A stretch of DNA of 64,000 nt from NCBI GenBank assembly GCA_963757335.1, contig CAVWRJ010000006.1, positions 1-64,000 on the forward strand, in the 5' to 3' direction. The DNA comes from DASQPA01 sp963757335 (GTDB lineage Bacteria; Acidobacteriota; Thermoanaerobaculia; Multivoradales; UBA5704). Shown here one piece after another: positions 34,717 through 44,479 of this stretch. Under the pieces are notes generated by a model. That model was not told the origin of the DNA. It was given only the letters and a program-made list of their open reading frames with translations, and made no database searches. How positions within the stretch are numbered: position 1 is the stretch's first letter; every line of letters starts with the position of its first letter. A program made the position numbers and the translations under genes.

Positions 34717-36456
34717 TTACTTCTTGTGCCGGAGCGCCCCGATCTCCCTGTCGAACCCCGGGAGGATCGCCTTGACGAAGGCGTTCGACAGCAGATGGAC
34801 GAAGGTATCCCAGAGGCTGGTATGGGGGTTGTCGAGCGGCCCTGAGATGTCGGTCTTGGTGGCGACGTCTTCCTGCTTGTGGTTTTCGAGCACGTGGGCG
34901 GCGACCCCCACCGCCTTCTCGTAGAGTTTCTTGAGGACCGGTTTCTTCGCGTCCTGCTTGGGGTCGTAGACCTGGATGTCCTTGAAGAGCGGCTTCACAT
35001 AGCCGTCGATCCGCCCGTTCTTGACCGCGATCTCCGAGTAGAGGGAGAAGGTCCCGGCCGCCACGTCGAACTTGCCGTAGGTGCGCAGCAGGTCGTTGAC
35101 CTTGGGGAGAGACGCGTTCTCGATCGCCAGGGAGACGTTGAAGTTCGGGCCCTTGTCGTCACTGCGGAAGGTGCCCTTGCCATGGGCCGAGCCGGTGCCC
35201 ATGAAACGGCCGGTGAGCTTCGCCTGGGTCGTGCCGCTGCCGGGGCCGACCGCGAGATCGGTCACCTCGAGGTCCAGGTCGTCCAGGAAGACCCGGAAGG
35301 GGGGGCTCTTCGCCCGGTCGTCCAGCCCCAGCTCGCCGCCCAGGAGGCGGAGGCGGCGGACGAGGACGGGGGTGGGCGGTCCGCTCTTGACCGCCGCCTC
35401 GGCCTTGACCGCCCGGGTCTTCTCGGCCGCGGTGGTCGCCGCGGTGTGGAGGTAGTCGAGGCGCAGGCCGCGGACGGTCAAGTCGTCGACCCGCACGTCG
35501 TTGTGCTTGGGGCTGAGCTCGAACTCGCCCTTGGAGGCGAGGACGCCGCCCTGAAGCGACAGGTTGGCGCGGGCGATGATCGGCCGCAGGCGGTCCAGGG
35601 GAATGCCCTCGGCCGAGTAGAGGGCGTGGACCCCGAAGTAGGGCTCGGCGAGGAAGTCGGCATGCCCGTCGACCACCGCCCGGCCGGTCGCGAAGATCAC
35701 CCCCTCGGTGTGGACCGGCGACGGATAGACCCCGGAGCGGGTGTGGATGTTCCGGATGTCCCGCGCGTCTAAGTTCCAGTGGGAGACGAGGAGCGGCCGC
35801 TTGGGGTCGACGTCGATGTAGGCGAGCTCGCCGTCCCGGATCTCGAAGTGGTCGACCTTGAGCGGGAAGATCGACTCGAAGGCCTGCTGCCAGCCGCGGT
35901 CCTTCATGCTGACCTTGTCGTGCGACTCCCGCTGCAGCTGCGGCAGGTCGATGTGGATGCGCGGCTGGTCGAAGACGGCGTTCGACACCAGGTGGAAGAC
36001 GAGGAGCGCCGGCCACTCGACGCTCAACCGCAGGCGCGGGATGTCGGCCACGGGCGGATCGGGGTTGGCCTCCTGGCGGATCACCATGTCCTTGAGGGTG
36101 AGGGCGAGGGCGAAGGGGCTCAGGTGGGCGTGGCCCAGGGTCACCCGGTAGCCCGTCAGGTGCTGGTTGATCTTTCCTTCGAGACTCCGGCGCAGGCGCT
36201 CGTCGAAGAGGTGGGAGGCGAGGATCACCAGGAACGCGAGGACGGCGAGCACGATGCCCAGGGGGATCAGCCAGCGCCGCCCTCGGCGTACCGGGTGGGG
36301 AGGGAAAGCCGCTCGGGTCGGCGGCACCCTGCCCATCGAGCCGTCGCTCGGACGGTCGCTCGGACGCTGGGATGGGCCTGGGTCCGGCCGGCCGGATTCG
36401 CCCCGGACGTCCTTCTCGTCGATCTTCTCGTCGATGACTGGGATTTCCTTTGCCAT
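34717..36456 (-). CDS. DUF748 (AsmA-like) envelope protein
   Basis: The protein has about 579 residues. A short charged, Pro/Ser-rich cytoplasmic leader (about 1-60) precedes one membrane helix (WLIPLGIVLAVLAFLVILAS), then a large periplasmic beta-rich domain. Typical DUF748 phrases are YRVTLGHAHLSPFALALTLKDMVI, IARANLSLQGG and the final GPLDNPHTSLWDTFVHLLSNAF. The ATG at 36456 follows GAGG. AsmA-like proteins bridge inner and outer membranes and are linked to lipid transport or outer-membrane assembly. That role is inferred here. The start lies 82 bp beyond the stop of a VWFA-like gene; a strong terminator follows. Confidence 0.85.
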   Translation of the reverse strand: MAKEIPVIDEKIDEKDVRGESGRPDPGPSQRPSDRPSDGSMGRVPPTRAAFPPHPVRRGRRWLIPLGIVLAVLAFLVILASHLFDERLRRSLEGKINQHLTGYRVTLGHAHLSPFALALTLKDMVIRQEANPDPPVADIPRLRLSVEWPALLVFHLVSNAVFDQPRIHIDLPQLQRESHDKVSMKDRGWQQAFESIFPLKVDHFEIRDGELAYIDVDPKRPLLVSHWNLDARDIRNIHTRSGVYPSPVHTEGVIFATGRAVVDGHADFLAEPYFGVHALYSAEGIPLDRLRPIIARANLSLQGGVLASKGEFELSPKHNDVRVDDLTVRGLRLDYLHTAATTAAEKTRAVKAEAAVKSGPPTPVLVRRLRLLGGELGLDDRAKSPPFRVFLDDLDLEVTDLAVGPGSGTTQAKLTGRFMGTGSAHGKGTFRSDDKGPNFNVSLAIENASLPKVNDLLRTYGKFDVAAGTFSLYSEIAVKNGRIDGYVKPLFKDIQVYDPKQDAKKPVLKKLYEKAVGVAAHVLENHKQEDVATKTDISGPLDNPHTSLWDTFVHLLSNAFVKAILPGFDREIGALRHKK

Positions 36457-36538
36457 GCTGCCTCGGAGCGCCCGGATAACAGAGGGGGCGCCCAGATCGA
36501 GGGTAAGCAATGTTTCTGCCAGTGGTCGAGAGTCGGCT

Positions 36539-37909
36539 TCAGCGCTCCGGCTCCGCCGCCAGGGCGACGCTCTTCTTAGCCGTGGGGGAGAGGGTGATCG
36601 CCTGCGGCAGGTGGCGGCCGTCGAGCCAGACGATGCGCTGCGCCGCGAGGTCGGCGGCGAGGCGGTCGAAGGCATGCGTGAGGTCGGAGAAGGTCGCGAC
36701 TTCCTGGACCGCTCCCCACGCGGCGGCTCGGTCGAGGCTGGCGTGGCTGGCAGGATCGGCGGAATCGGCGAGCTTGCGCACCGACCAGACGTAGAGGGGT
36801 ACGTGGATCGCGGCCAGGTAGCGGCGGACGGTCGCGGGATCGTACTGGCTGGCGTCCGCGGTCTCGCCGTCCAGCACGAGAAGAACGGCGCGCCGTTGGT
36901 TGGCGGTTCGCGCCTGGATGCCGGCGACCGCCACCGCGTCGGCGGTGCGGGTGGCACCCGCCCCCTCCTGGAGGGTGCGGGTAAGCAACCAATAGAGGCC
37001 ACCGGCTCTCCGCGTGAAGTCCTGGGAGGACGGGAAGAGCTCGGAGGAGAGGTCGGTGCCGGAATAGTGCTGGGAGCTCGTATGGATGAAGCGGATGCGA
37101 TCCTCGGGGCCGAGCCGCATCTCGCTCTGGAGGAGGGCCAGCCGGTCGGCGCGGTCGGTCTTGTCGAACAGGACGGAGTTCTGCACCTGCTTATGCCCCA
37201 GGGTCTCGAGGAAAGGCGGGACATGCGGGGTCCGCACCACGACGAGCTCCCCCGGCCCCTCCTCGACGGCCACCGGACGGAGTGCCGTCCCTCCCACTTC
37301 GAACCACCCGGCGAGAGCGGCGGGCGAGGACGGCAGCTTGGCTCCGCCCAGGAGGCGTACCGGGATGGCGGTCAGATCGGTCGAGATCTCCCCGCCGAAG
37401 CCGAAGGCGAGGTCCCGGCGGGAGGTGAGGCCGGAAGGGTAGACCGCCTGGATCGAGAGGAGGTGGCCGCTGTCGGCGGCGTAGGGAGGGAGGACCACCC
37501 GCTTACCCTCCACGGCGAGCGGTTTCGCGTCGAAGGTGGCGGTAACCTTCGCCGGGGCCTCCCGGGTGAGGCTCTGGAAGGCGAGTTGCACGGCGGCCAT
37601 CCGGCCGTCGTGGCCGGGCTGGGGGACGGCCTCGATCTCCGCCGGCGGCCGCGGCAGGTTCACCCACTGCTCGGCGCGGGCGACCTCGGTACCCTGCTCG
37701 TCGACCCCCCGGGCCACGAGGTAGTGCGGCAGGAGATCCTTACCGAAGTCGACCGTCCCCTCGAATGGAGGTCCCGCGATCTTTCCGGCGGGTGCACCGT
37801 CGAGCAGGAGCTCGACGACGGTGATCGGGCCCGGTCCGGTCACCGAGACCTCGACCGGTGCTTTGCCTGAGATCAGGCCCAAAAAGAGAGTGAGGAAGGC
37901 AATGTGCAT
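36539..37909 (-). CDS. Exported VWFA-related-like protein lacking a MIDAS motif (paralogue 2)
   Basis: The protein has about 456 residues with a short signal-like start (MHIAFLTLFLGLISG). The N-terminal segment (VVELLLDGAPAGKIAGPPFEGTVD, then LPHYLVARGVDEQG) matches the 'substitution domain' found before the VWA domain in the window's large VWFA protein (53715-56372). The C-terminal half has VWA-like strands (AVLLVLDGETADASQYD, LAAIHVPLYVWSVR), but the metal-binding DxSxS motif is missing. It follows its tandem paralogue with a 10-bp gap and shares the ends AAQRIVWL-GRHLPQ. The function is unknown. Confidence 0.7.
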   Translation of the reverse strand: MHIAFLTLFLGLISGKAPVEVSVTGPGPITVVELLLDGAPAGKIAGPPFEGTVDFGKDLLPHYLVARGVDEQGTEVARAEQWVNLPRPPAEIEAVPQPGHDGRMAAVQLAFQSLTREAPAKVTATFDAKPLAVEGKRVVLPPYAADSGHLLSIQAVYPSGLTSRRDLAFGFGGEISTDLTAIPVRLLGGAKLPSSPAALAGWFEVGGTALRPVAVEEGPGELVVVRTPHVPPFLETLGHKQVQNSVLFDKTDRADRLALLQSEMRLGPEDRIRFIHTSSQHYSGTDLSSELFPSSQDFTRRAGGLYWLLTRTLQEGAGATRTADAVAVAGIQARTANQRRAVLLVLDGETADASQYDPATVRRYLAAIHVPLYVWSVRKLADSADPASHASLDRAAAWGAVQEVATFSDLTHAFDRLAADLAAQRIVWLDGRHLPQAITLSPTAKKSVALAAEPER

Positions 37910-37919
37910 CGGTTTAGCC

Positions 37920-39296
37920 TCAGCGCTCCGGTCCCGCCACCAGCTCGATGCTCGGGTCGGTCTTCGGAGCTTTGGAAGAAAGGGCGATGGACTGCGGCAG
38001 GTGCCGGCCCTGCAGCCAGACGATCCGTTGGGCGGCGAGGTCACGGTTCAGCCGGCGGTAGGCGCGGCTCATCTGGTAGAAACTTGAAACGTCCTCCACC
38101 TTTCCCCAGGCCGTGACCGCTGCGGAGTAGGGAGGGGCACGGACCGACCAGACGTAGAGGGGCACCCGGATCGCGGCGAGGTAGCGGCGCACCGCCGCGG
38201 CACTCCAGCGCGAGTCTTCGGCCGGCTCGCCGGAGAGCACGAGCAGCACCGCCCGGCGGTGCTGATCCGCCAGCGCCTGAACGCCGGCCACCGCCACCGC
38301 ATCGCTCAGTTGGGGCCGGGAGCCGGGGCGGGATGGGCGGCTGTGGGCGAGCCACCAGTAGAGACCCCATTTCCGGCCGTCGAGCTCCGGAGAGACGCCG
38401 AAGATCGCGGAGGTGGTTCCCTCGCCGGAAAACCAGCTGGCGCTCGCGTCGACGAGGCGGATACGGTCCCGGTCTTCGATCGGTAGCTCGGATTTCAGCC
38501 AGGAGTCGCCACGGAAGCGGCCGGCGTCGCTCTCCCGCGTGCCCAGGATCTCCAGAGCCGCCGCGGCGCCAGGGTCGCGCACCGCGAGGATCTCCTCGGG
38601 CCCCTCCTCGACCGCCAACACGGTGAGCTGCCTACTTGCAGCACCGCTGGCCTCGTTGACGACGAACCCGCCGGCGAGCGCGGCGGGCAGGGGGAGAGAG
38701 CCGTGCGTTCGCACCAGGACTGCGGTCAACTCCGTCGTCACCTCCCCTTCTAGACCGCCGCCGAAGGCGAGGTCGCGGTGGACCGAGAGGCCGCTCGGGA
38801 AACGCCCTTCGACGGTCAACACATGCGGCAGATCCGGCTTGTAGGAAGGGAGGGTCACCCGCCCCGGCTGGACAAGCAGGGGAGAGCCGTCCAGGGTGGC
38901 GGTGATGGCGGAGGGCGCCTCATGGGTCTCGCTCCAAAAGGAGAGGCGGGCGGCGGAGATCCGGCCCTCGGGATCGGTTTCGGGCGTCAGGTTCATCGCC
39001 GCCAGCGGCTGCGGCAGGTTGATCCACTGCTCGGCATGGGCGAGCTCGACGCCGGCGGCGTCGAGCGCTCGCGCCTCCAGATGGTGGGGGAGAAGATCCT
39101 TGCCGAGGTCGACCTCTGTTTTCCAGGGAGGCCCCGCGAGCCCCCGGACCGGCCGGCCGTCGAGCACGATCTCGATCGCGGCGATTGCCGATCTCGCCGA
39201 TGCCTCCGATGTCGCGGGAGTGGAGGTCACGGCGAGCTCGACCGGCACCGGACCGGCGATCAGGCCGAGGAAGACGGTGAGGAAGGCAATGTGCAT
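37920..39296 (-). CDS. Exported VWFA-related-like protein lacking a MIDAS motif (paralogue 1)
   Basis: The protein has about 458 residues and a start near-identical to its neighbour (MHIAFLTVFLGLIAG). It shares AEQWINLPQPL, FPSGLSVHRDLAFG, AVAVAGVQALADQHRRAVLLVL, RRYLAAIRVPLYVWSVR and RDLAAQRIVWLQGRHLPQS with the downstream gene, showing a tandem duplication. The MIDAS DxSxS is again absent: the expected strand reads LVLSGEPAEDSRW. It may keep a VWA-like fold without metal binding (inference). The gene order (two paralogues then DUF748) suggests one transcription unit ending at the terminator near 34.5 kb. Confidence 0.7.
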   Translation of the reverse strand: MHIAFLTVFLGLIAGPVPVELAVTSTPATSEASARSAIAAIEIVLDGRPVRGLAGPPWKTEVDLGKDLLPHHLEARALDAAGVELAHAEQWINLPQPLAAMNLTPETDPEGRISAARLSFWSETHEAPSAITATLDGSPLLVQPGRVTLPSYKPDLPHVLTVEGRFPSGLSVHRDLAFGGGLEGEVTTELTAVLVRTHGSLPLPAALAGGFVVNEASGAASRQLTVLAVEEGPEEILAVRDPGAAAALEILGTRESDAGRFRGDSWLKSELPIEDRDRIRLVDASASWFSGEGTTSAIFGVSPELDGRKWGLYWWLAHSRPSRPGSRPQLSDAVAVAGVQALADQHRRAVLLVLSGEPAEDSRWSAAAVRRYLAAIRVPLYVWSVRAPPYSAAVTAWGKVEDVSSFYQMSRAYRRLNRDLAAQRIVWLQGRHLPQSIALSSKAPKTDPSIELVAGPER

Positions 39297-39432
39297 GCGG
39301 GTGTCCTCCCCTTCGCTTGAGTTTTTATACGAGAGTTCCAAGGAACGTGCCAACTTTCCTCCCGGAGAGAGGGCTGGCGGCAGAGCCGCGCGCCGTCCTC
39401 TTGGGGGGACGCGACCGTCCTAATACCTCTCT

Positions 39433-40971
39433 CTACCGGTTCCTGCCGTACTGCTCGTGACTCGACACCCAGTCGAGCGACGAGATAGCGGCGGCGAGCG
39501 ACAGCTCGCCCGCCAGAACGACCGCGGCGATGATCTCGGCGAGCTTTTTGACCTTCCCCGTGCCGACGCAGCCGAGGATCTCCAGGCACTCGCGCTGGGT
39601 GGGGAGACCGGTGCCGCCGCCGTGGGTGGCGACGATCAGCGAGGGGATGGTGATCGAGATGTAGAGGTCGCCCGCCTTCGTCACCTCGGTGTAGACGATC
39701 CCCGCCGAGGACTCGGCGACGTTCGCCACGTCCTGGCCGGTCGCGATGAACATGGCGGTGATGCCGTTCGGCGAGTGGCAGCCGTTGTTGTTGGCGCCGG
39801 AGAGGAAGGCGCCGACATTGGCGATGTTGGCGTGGTAGTGGAGGGTCTCGGGGTCCACCCGCAGGTGCTGGAGGAGGAGGTCCCTCGGCACCACGGCCTC
39901 GGCGGTCACCCGTTTGCCCCGGGTCCGCATGATGTTGATCTGCGAGTTCTTCTTGTCGGTCGCGAAGTTCGACTCCAGATAGAAATGGCGGATGGTGTCG
40001 TTGTTCTCCAGAATCCAGCTGCAGGCGGCGAAGGTGGCGCGGCCCACCATGTTCTGGCCGGCGGCGTCCCCGGTCGTGTAGTTGAAGCGGAGGAAGACGA
40101 ACTTGTTCGACAGGTACTTGTCGATGTAGGTGAGCTTGGCGACCGACGAGGTGGCCTCGGCCTCCTCGCGGATCCGCGGCAGGTGCTCGTCGACCCAGAG
40201 GGAGAAGTCGCGCGCCTCGCGCGCCGAATCGAAGTCGAAGACCGGCGCCCGCTGCATGCTGTCGCCCACCACCGTGGCGGTCACCCCGCCCGCGAGGTTG
40301 AGCACCTTGATCCCCCGGTTGTAGGAGGCGACGAGCGTCCCCTCCGTGGTCGCGAGCGGGATCAGGAACTCGCCCATGGCGTGCTCGCCATTGACGAGGA
40401 CCGGACCGGCGAGGCCGATCGGCACCTGGGCGACACCGGCGAAGTTCTCGATGTTGCCCTGGGTGGCGGCGGCTTCGAAGGAGTACTGGTTGATGTGTTG
40501 AAGGTGGACCCCGGTGTACTCCTCGGCGAACCGCTGCCGTTCGGCGACGATCGCCGGGCTGTAGTTGTCCTCCTTGCTGAAGGGGACGGTGGTCCGCCTC
40601 ACCTTCTCTTCGGCGATCGAGTCCTTGACCTTGAAGGCGAGGGCACCGAAGGGGGTCGTCTCGAAGGCGAGGGCGATCTCATGCGCCCCCTTCCCGAGCG
40701 GCTCGACCCCGGCATGGATCTCGACCACCCGGGCGAGCGGGAAGGGGATGGCGCGCTCGGGGGAGACCTCGGTCCCGGAGATCGCCTCGCCGTTCAGGCT
40801 CAAGGAGAGCCGGGAGAGCGGCACCTCCCGGCCGTCGATCCGCACCTCGGAAAGGCGGGTGACGGTGGCGTTCGAAAGCCGGTTCTTCAAGCTGAACCGG
40901 ACCCCGCCGGGAACGTTCTCCAGGCTGCCCAGGGTATACATCTGCTTGAGGATCAAGCTGGGAATCTTCAT
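39433..40971 (-). CDS. HMG-CoA reductase with an extra N-terminal beta-rich domain
   Basis: This 512-residue protein reduces HMG-CoA to mevalonate with NAD(P)H. Catalytic landmarks are the Glu in PLATTEGTLVASYNRG (about residue 206), GDAAGQNMVGRA, the Lys in DKKNSQINIMRTRGKRVTAE (about 338) and the C-terminal His in SSHEQYGRNR. HGGGTGLPTQRECLEILG is the conserved C-terminal signature. The layout resembles class I enzymes. The first 125 residues (MYTLGSLENVPGGVRFSLKN, then DGREVPLSRLSLSLNG) are not part of the usual catalytic core. They resemble the small beta-sandwich family DUF6379 (C-glycoside deglycosidase beta-type); that match is tentative. No other mevalonate-pathway gene lies in the window. 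The gene starts 23 bp after the hemD stop. Confidence 0.88.
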   Translation of the reverse strand: MKIPSLILKQMYTLGSLENVPGGVRFSLKNRLSNATVTRLSEVRIDGREVPLSRLSLSLNGEAISGTEVSPERAIPFPLARVVEIHAGVEPLGKGAHEIALAFETTPFGALAFKVKDSIAEEKVRRTTVPFSKEDNYSPAIVAERQRFAEEYTGVHLQHINQYSFEAAATQGNIENFAGVAQVPIGLAGPVLVNGEHAMGEFLIPLATTEGTLVASYNRGIKVLNLAGGVTATVVGDSMQRAPVFDFDSAREARDFSLWVDEHLPRIREEAEATSSVAKLTYIDKYLSNKFVFLRFNYTTGDAAGQNMVGRATFAACSWILENNDTIRHFYLESNFATDKKNSQINIMRTRGKRVTAEAVVPRDLLLQHLRVDPETLHYHANIANVGAFLSGANNNGCHSPNGITAMFIATGQDVANVAESSAGIVYTEVTKAGDLYISITIPSLIVATHGGGTGLPTQRECLEILGCVGTGKVKKLAEIIAAVVLAGELSLAAAISSLDWVSSHEQYGRNR

Positions 40972-40994
40972 GGACGGTCTCCCTTCGCGGTGGT

Positions 40995-41759
40995 TCAGGG
41001 AGTGTATCCCACCACCGCCGCCACCATCTCCGCATCTCCCGGCCGTGCCGCCTCGGCGGTGGGCGCGACCCCGTGGCGGGCGAGCTCGGCGCTCGTCACC
41101 TTTCCGATCGAGACCGCCCGAAGCTCGGCGCGGCGCCTCTCCCAGTCCTTTCCGAAGAGCAGGGCGAAGTGGCGGACGATCCGCGGGCTGGTGAAGGTCA
41201 CCCAGCCGAGGGAGGAGTCCGCGAAGAGCTCCGCCGCCCGGGCCGGTGCCCCAGGGGGGAGGCGCTTGTCGTAGGCGACGACGGTCACGGCCTCGGCGCC
41301 GGCCTGGTTGAGCCCCTCGAACAGGGTGGGGCGGGCGTCGGCCGCCTGGGGGAGGAGGACCCTCCGGCGGCGGGTGATGTGGGGAGCGAGGGCGGCGAGC
41401 AGCTCTCCGGCGTCGCTGCCGCCGGTCCAGTGCGGCTCGATCTCATAGGCCGCCAGAGCCGCGGCGGTGGCGGTGCCCACGGCGGCGACCCGGAGCCGGG
41501 CGGGAAGAGCGCCGCCGGCGAGCGGCAGGAAGGCGTCGACGGCGTTGGCCGAAGTGAGGACGAGCCAGTCATAGAGGGCGAGCTCGGAGGCGGCGCGCTC
41601 CAGCGCCCGCGGATTCGCCGGGGGGACCACCTCCAGTAGAGGAAGGAGCTCGACCGTCGCCCCCGCCTCCTCGAAGGCACGGGCGAGACCCTCACCCTGG
41701 TGGGCGGCACGGGTGACGACGACCCGCAGGCCGGTCAGGGGGAGAGGTGGAAGGGACAT
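40995..41759 (-). CDS. hemD: Uroporphyrinogen-III synthase
   Basis: This 254-residue two-lobed enzyme cyclises hydroxymethylbilane to uroporphyrinogen III. Recognisable parts are LRVVVTRAAHQGEGLARAFE at the N-terminus, DWLVLTSANAVDAFLPL, RVAAVGTATAAAL and the second-lobe WVTFTSPRIVRHFALLFG with RAVSIGKVTSAELARHGV. Sequence conservation in HemD is low, and these phrases are the usual diagnostic ones. The partner genes hemA and hemC are 16 kb away (57.6-59.9 kb). Here hemD lies between pstB and the HMG-CoA reductase, all on the minus strand. Confidence 0.9.
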   Translation of the reverse strand: MSLPPLPLTGLRVVVTRAAHQGEGLARAFEEAGATVELLPLLEVVPPANPRALERAASELALYDWLVLTSANAVDAFLPLAGGALPARLRVAAVGTATAAALAAYEIEPHWTGGSDAGELLAALAPHITRRRRVLLPQAADARPTLFEGLNQAGAEAVTVVAYDKRLPPGAPARAAELFADSSLGWVTFTSPRIVRHFALLFGKDWERRRAELRAVSIGKVTSAELARHGVAPTAEAARPGDAEMVAAVVGYTP

Positions 41760-41833
41760 AGGCGCTGACTTTACACCGTTCGCCTCCAGCTGGCGGTCCT
41801 CCCCCGTTCGCTCCGAGAGGTGGTCGAAAAGCC

Positions 41834-42736
<903 letters not shown>

Positions 42737-42753
42737 TCTCGCATTCTCCGGCA

Positions 42754-44463
42754 CTAGATCGCGCTCCCGGCATACTTCCGGCGCAGGTGGTTTCTGAGCG
42801 CGATGGCGGCCAGGTTGGTCAAGGTCACCACCAGGATCAAGAGGAGCGCCGTCGCGAACACGAGCGGCTTGGTGGCCTCGACGTTGGGGCTCTGGAAACC
42901 GATGTCGTAGATGTGGAAGCCCAAGTGCATGAACTTGCGTTCCAGGTGGACGAACGGGAAGTGGTGGTCGAGCGGCAGCGACGGGGCGAGCTTGACCATT
43001 CCGACGATCATGAGCGGCGCCACCTCGCCCGCGGCGCGCGCCATGGCGAGGATCATGCCGGTCAGGATGCCGGGCGCCGCGGCCGGCAGCACCACCCGCC
43101 AGAGGGTTTCGAACTGGGTGGCCCCGAGGGCGAGCGAGCCCTCGCGGACGATCCGCGGCACCGCCGCCAAACCCTCCTCCGCCGCCACGATGACGACCGG
43201 CACGGTCAAGAGGGCGAGGGTCAAGGCCGCCCACAGGATGCCGCCGGTGCCGAAGGTCGGGGTGGGGAGCGACTCGGCGAAGAACAGCCGGTCGATCGAG
43301 CCGCCGATCAGGTAGACGAAGAAGCCGAGACCGAAGACGCCGAAGACGATCGACGGCACTCCGGCCAGGTTGTTGACCGCGATCCGCACGATGCGAACGA
43401 GGAGCCCCTGCTTGGCGTACTCGCGGAGATAGAGGGCGGCGAGCACGCCGAGCGGCACGACGGCGATCGACATCAGGAAGACCATCATCACGGTGCCGAA
43501 GATGGCGGGGAAGATGCCGCCCTCGGTGTTCGACTCGCGGGGATCGGCGGTGACGAACTCCCAGAGCCGGGAGAGGTAGAGCTTCAGCCTGGCGGCGCTC
43601 CCCATCCCGTTCGGCCGGTAGGCGTGGACGACGTTCCCTACCGGCATCTCTTTGATTTCGCCGCCGGCCGTCCGCATGACGAGGGTCTCGGCCTGGAACT
43701 GCTGGCGCATCCGGGCCAGGCGGTCGGCAAGCCGCTGGTAGGCCGCCTGCCGGCTGCCGAGCGCGCGGTCGAGGGCCGCCGCCCGGCGGGCTTTTTCGGC
43801 CGCGGGGAGGACGGCGGTGTCGAGCTTCTTGCGGTCGAGCCGCAGCCGCTCGATCTCGTAGTTGATGTCGCCGACCGGACCCTTCTCGAGGTCGCGGATC
43901 GCCTGGAGCTCGCGATCCTTCTTCTCATGGAGCGGTAAAAACGCCTGCCACACCGCCCGCGGGCCGTGGGCGAGGACCCGGCCGCCCTGGTGGAGCTCCT
44001 CCATCGTGCCGTAGAAGTTGCCGTATTCGAGCCGCTCTAAGAGCACCGCATCTCGCGGGAAGGAGCGCGAGGCGACGTCCTTCTCGTCGATCCAGGCGAA
44101 GTCGAGGCCGGAGACATCGCGGTTGCCGATCTTCAGACGGAAGCGGTCGTGGGCCGGTTCAGCCCCCTCGGCAGGCGTCACTTGGGTCTTTTGGACCTCC
44201 CAGACCTCGCCGAGGATCTTCTTGCCGTCCCTCTCTACCAGGAGGACCAGGTCCTTCTGCCAGAAGTAGCCCATCCCGTTGACGATAAGGAGGGTGAGGA
44301 TGGCGATCACCAGGAGGAGGTTGAAGGCGAGAGCGCCGCCGCAGAGCCAGGTGAAGGCGCGGCCGAGCGCCGAGGAACGGCGGCGGTTCTTCGCCAGCTT
44401 CGCCTCGCCGCCGCCATAGAGGCGGGCCGCGGCGGTCGGGAGCGGGGAGCTCGTATCGGGCAT
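42754..44463 (-). CDS. pstA: Phosphate ABC transporter permease PstA (long form)
   Basis: This 569-residue protein is long for PstA (usually about 280-300). The first membrane helix (ALAFNLLLVIAILTLLIVNG) is followed by a roughly 250-residue soluble insertion with a charged, probably coiled-coil stretch. The permease core then starts near residue 315 (FGTVMMVFLMSIAVVPLGVLAALY) with the family motif EGSLALGATQFETLWRVVLPAA. Such extended PstA proteins pair with extended PstC proteins in some Proteobacteria. The start lies 16 bp after the pstC stop. Confidence 0.93.
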   Translation of the reverse strand: MPDTSSPLPTAAARLYGGGEAKLAKNRRRSSALGRAFTWLCGGALAFNLLLVIAILTLLIVNGMGYFWQKDLVLLVERDGKKILGEVWEVQKTQVTPAEGAEPAHDRFRLKIGNRDVSGLDFAWIDEKDVASRSFPRDAVLLERLEYGNFYGTMEELHQGGRVLAHGPRAVWQAFLPLHEKKDRELQAIRDLEKGPVGDINYEIERLRLDRKKLDTAVLPAAEKARRAAALDRALGSRQAAYQRLADRLARMRQQFQAETLVMRTAGGEIKEMPVGNVVHAYRPNGMGSAARLKLYLSRLWEFVTADPRESNTEGGIFPAIFGTVMMVFLMSIAVVPLGVLAALYLREYAKQGLLVRIVRIAVNNLAGVPSIVFGVFGLGFFVYLIGGSIDRLFFAESLPTPTFGTGGILWAALTLALLTVPVVIVAAEEGLAAVPRIVREGSLALGATQFETLWRVVLPAAAPGILTGMILAMARAAGEVAPLMIVGMVKLAPSLPLDHHFPFVHLERKFMHLGFHIYDIGFQSPNVEATKPLVFATALLLILVVTLTNLAAIALRNHLRRKYAGSAI

Positions 44464-44479
44464 CCGGCAGTTCTCCAGA

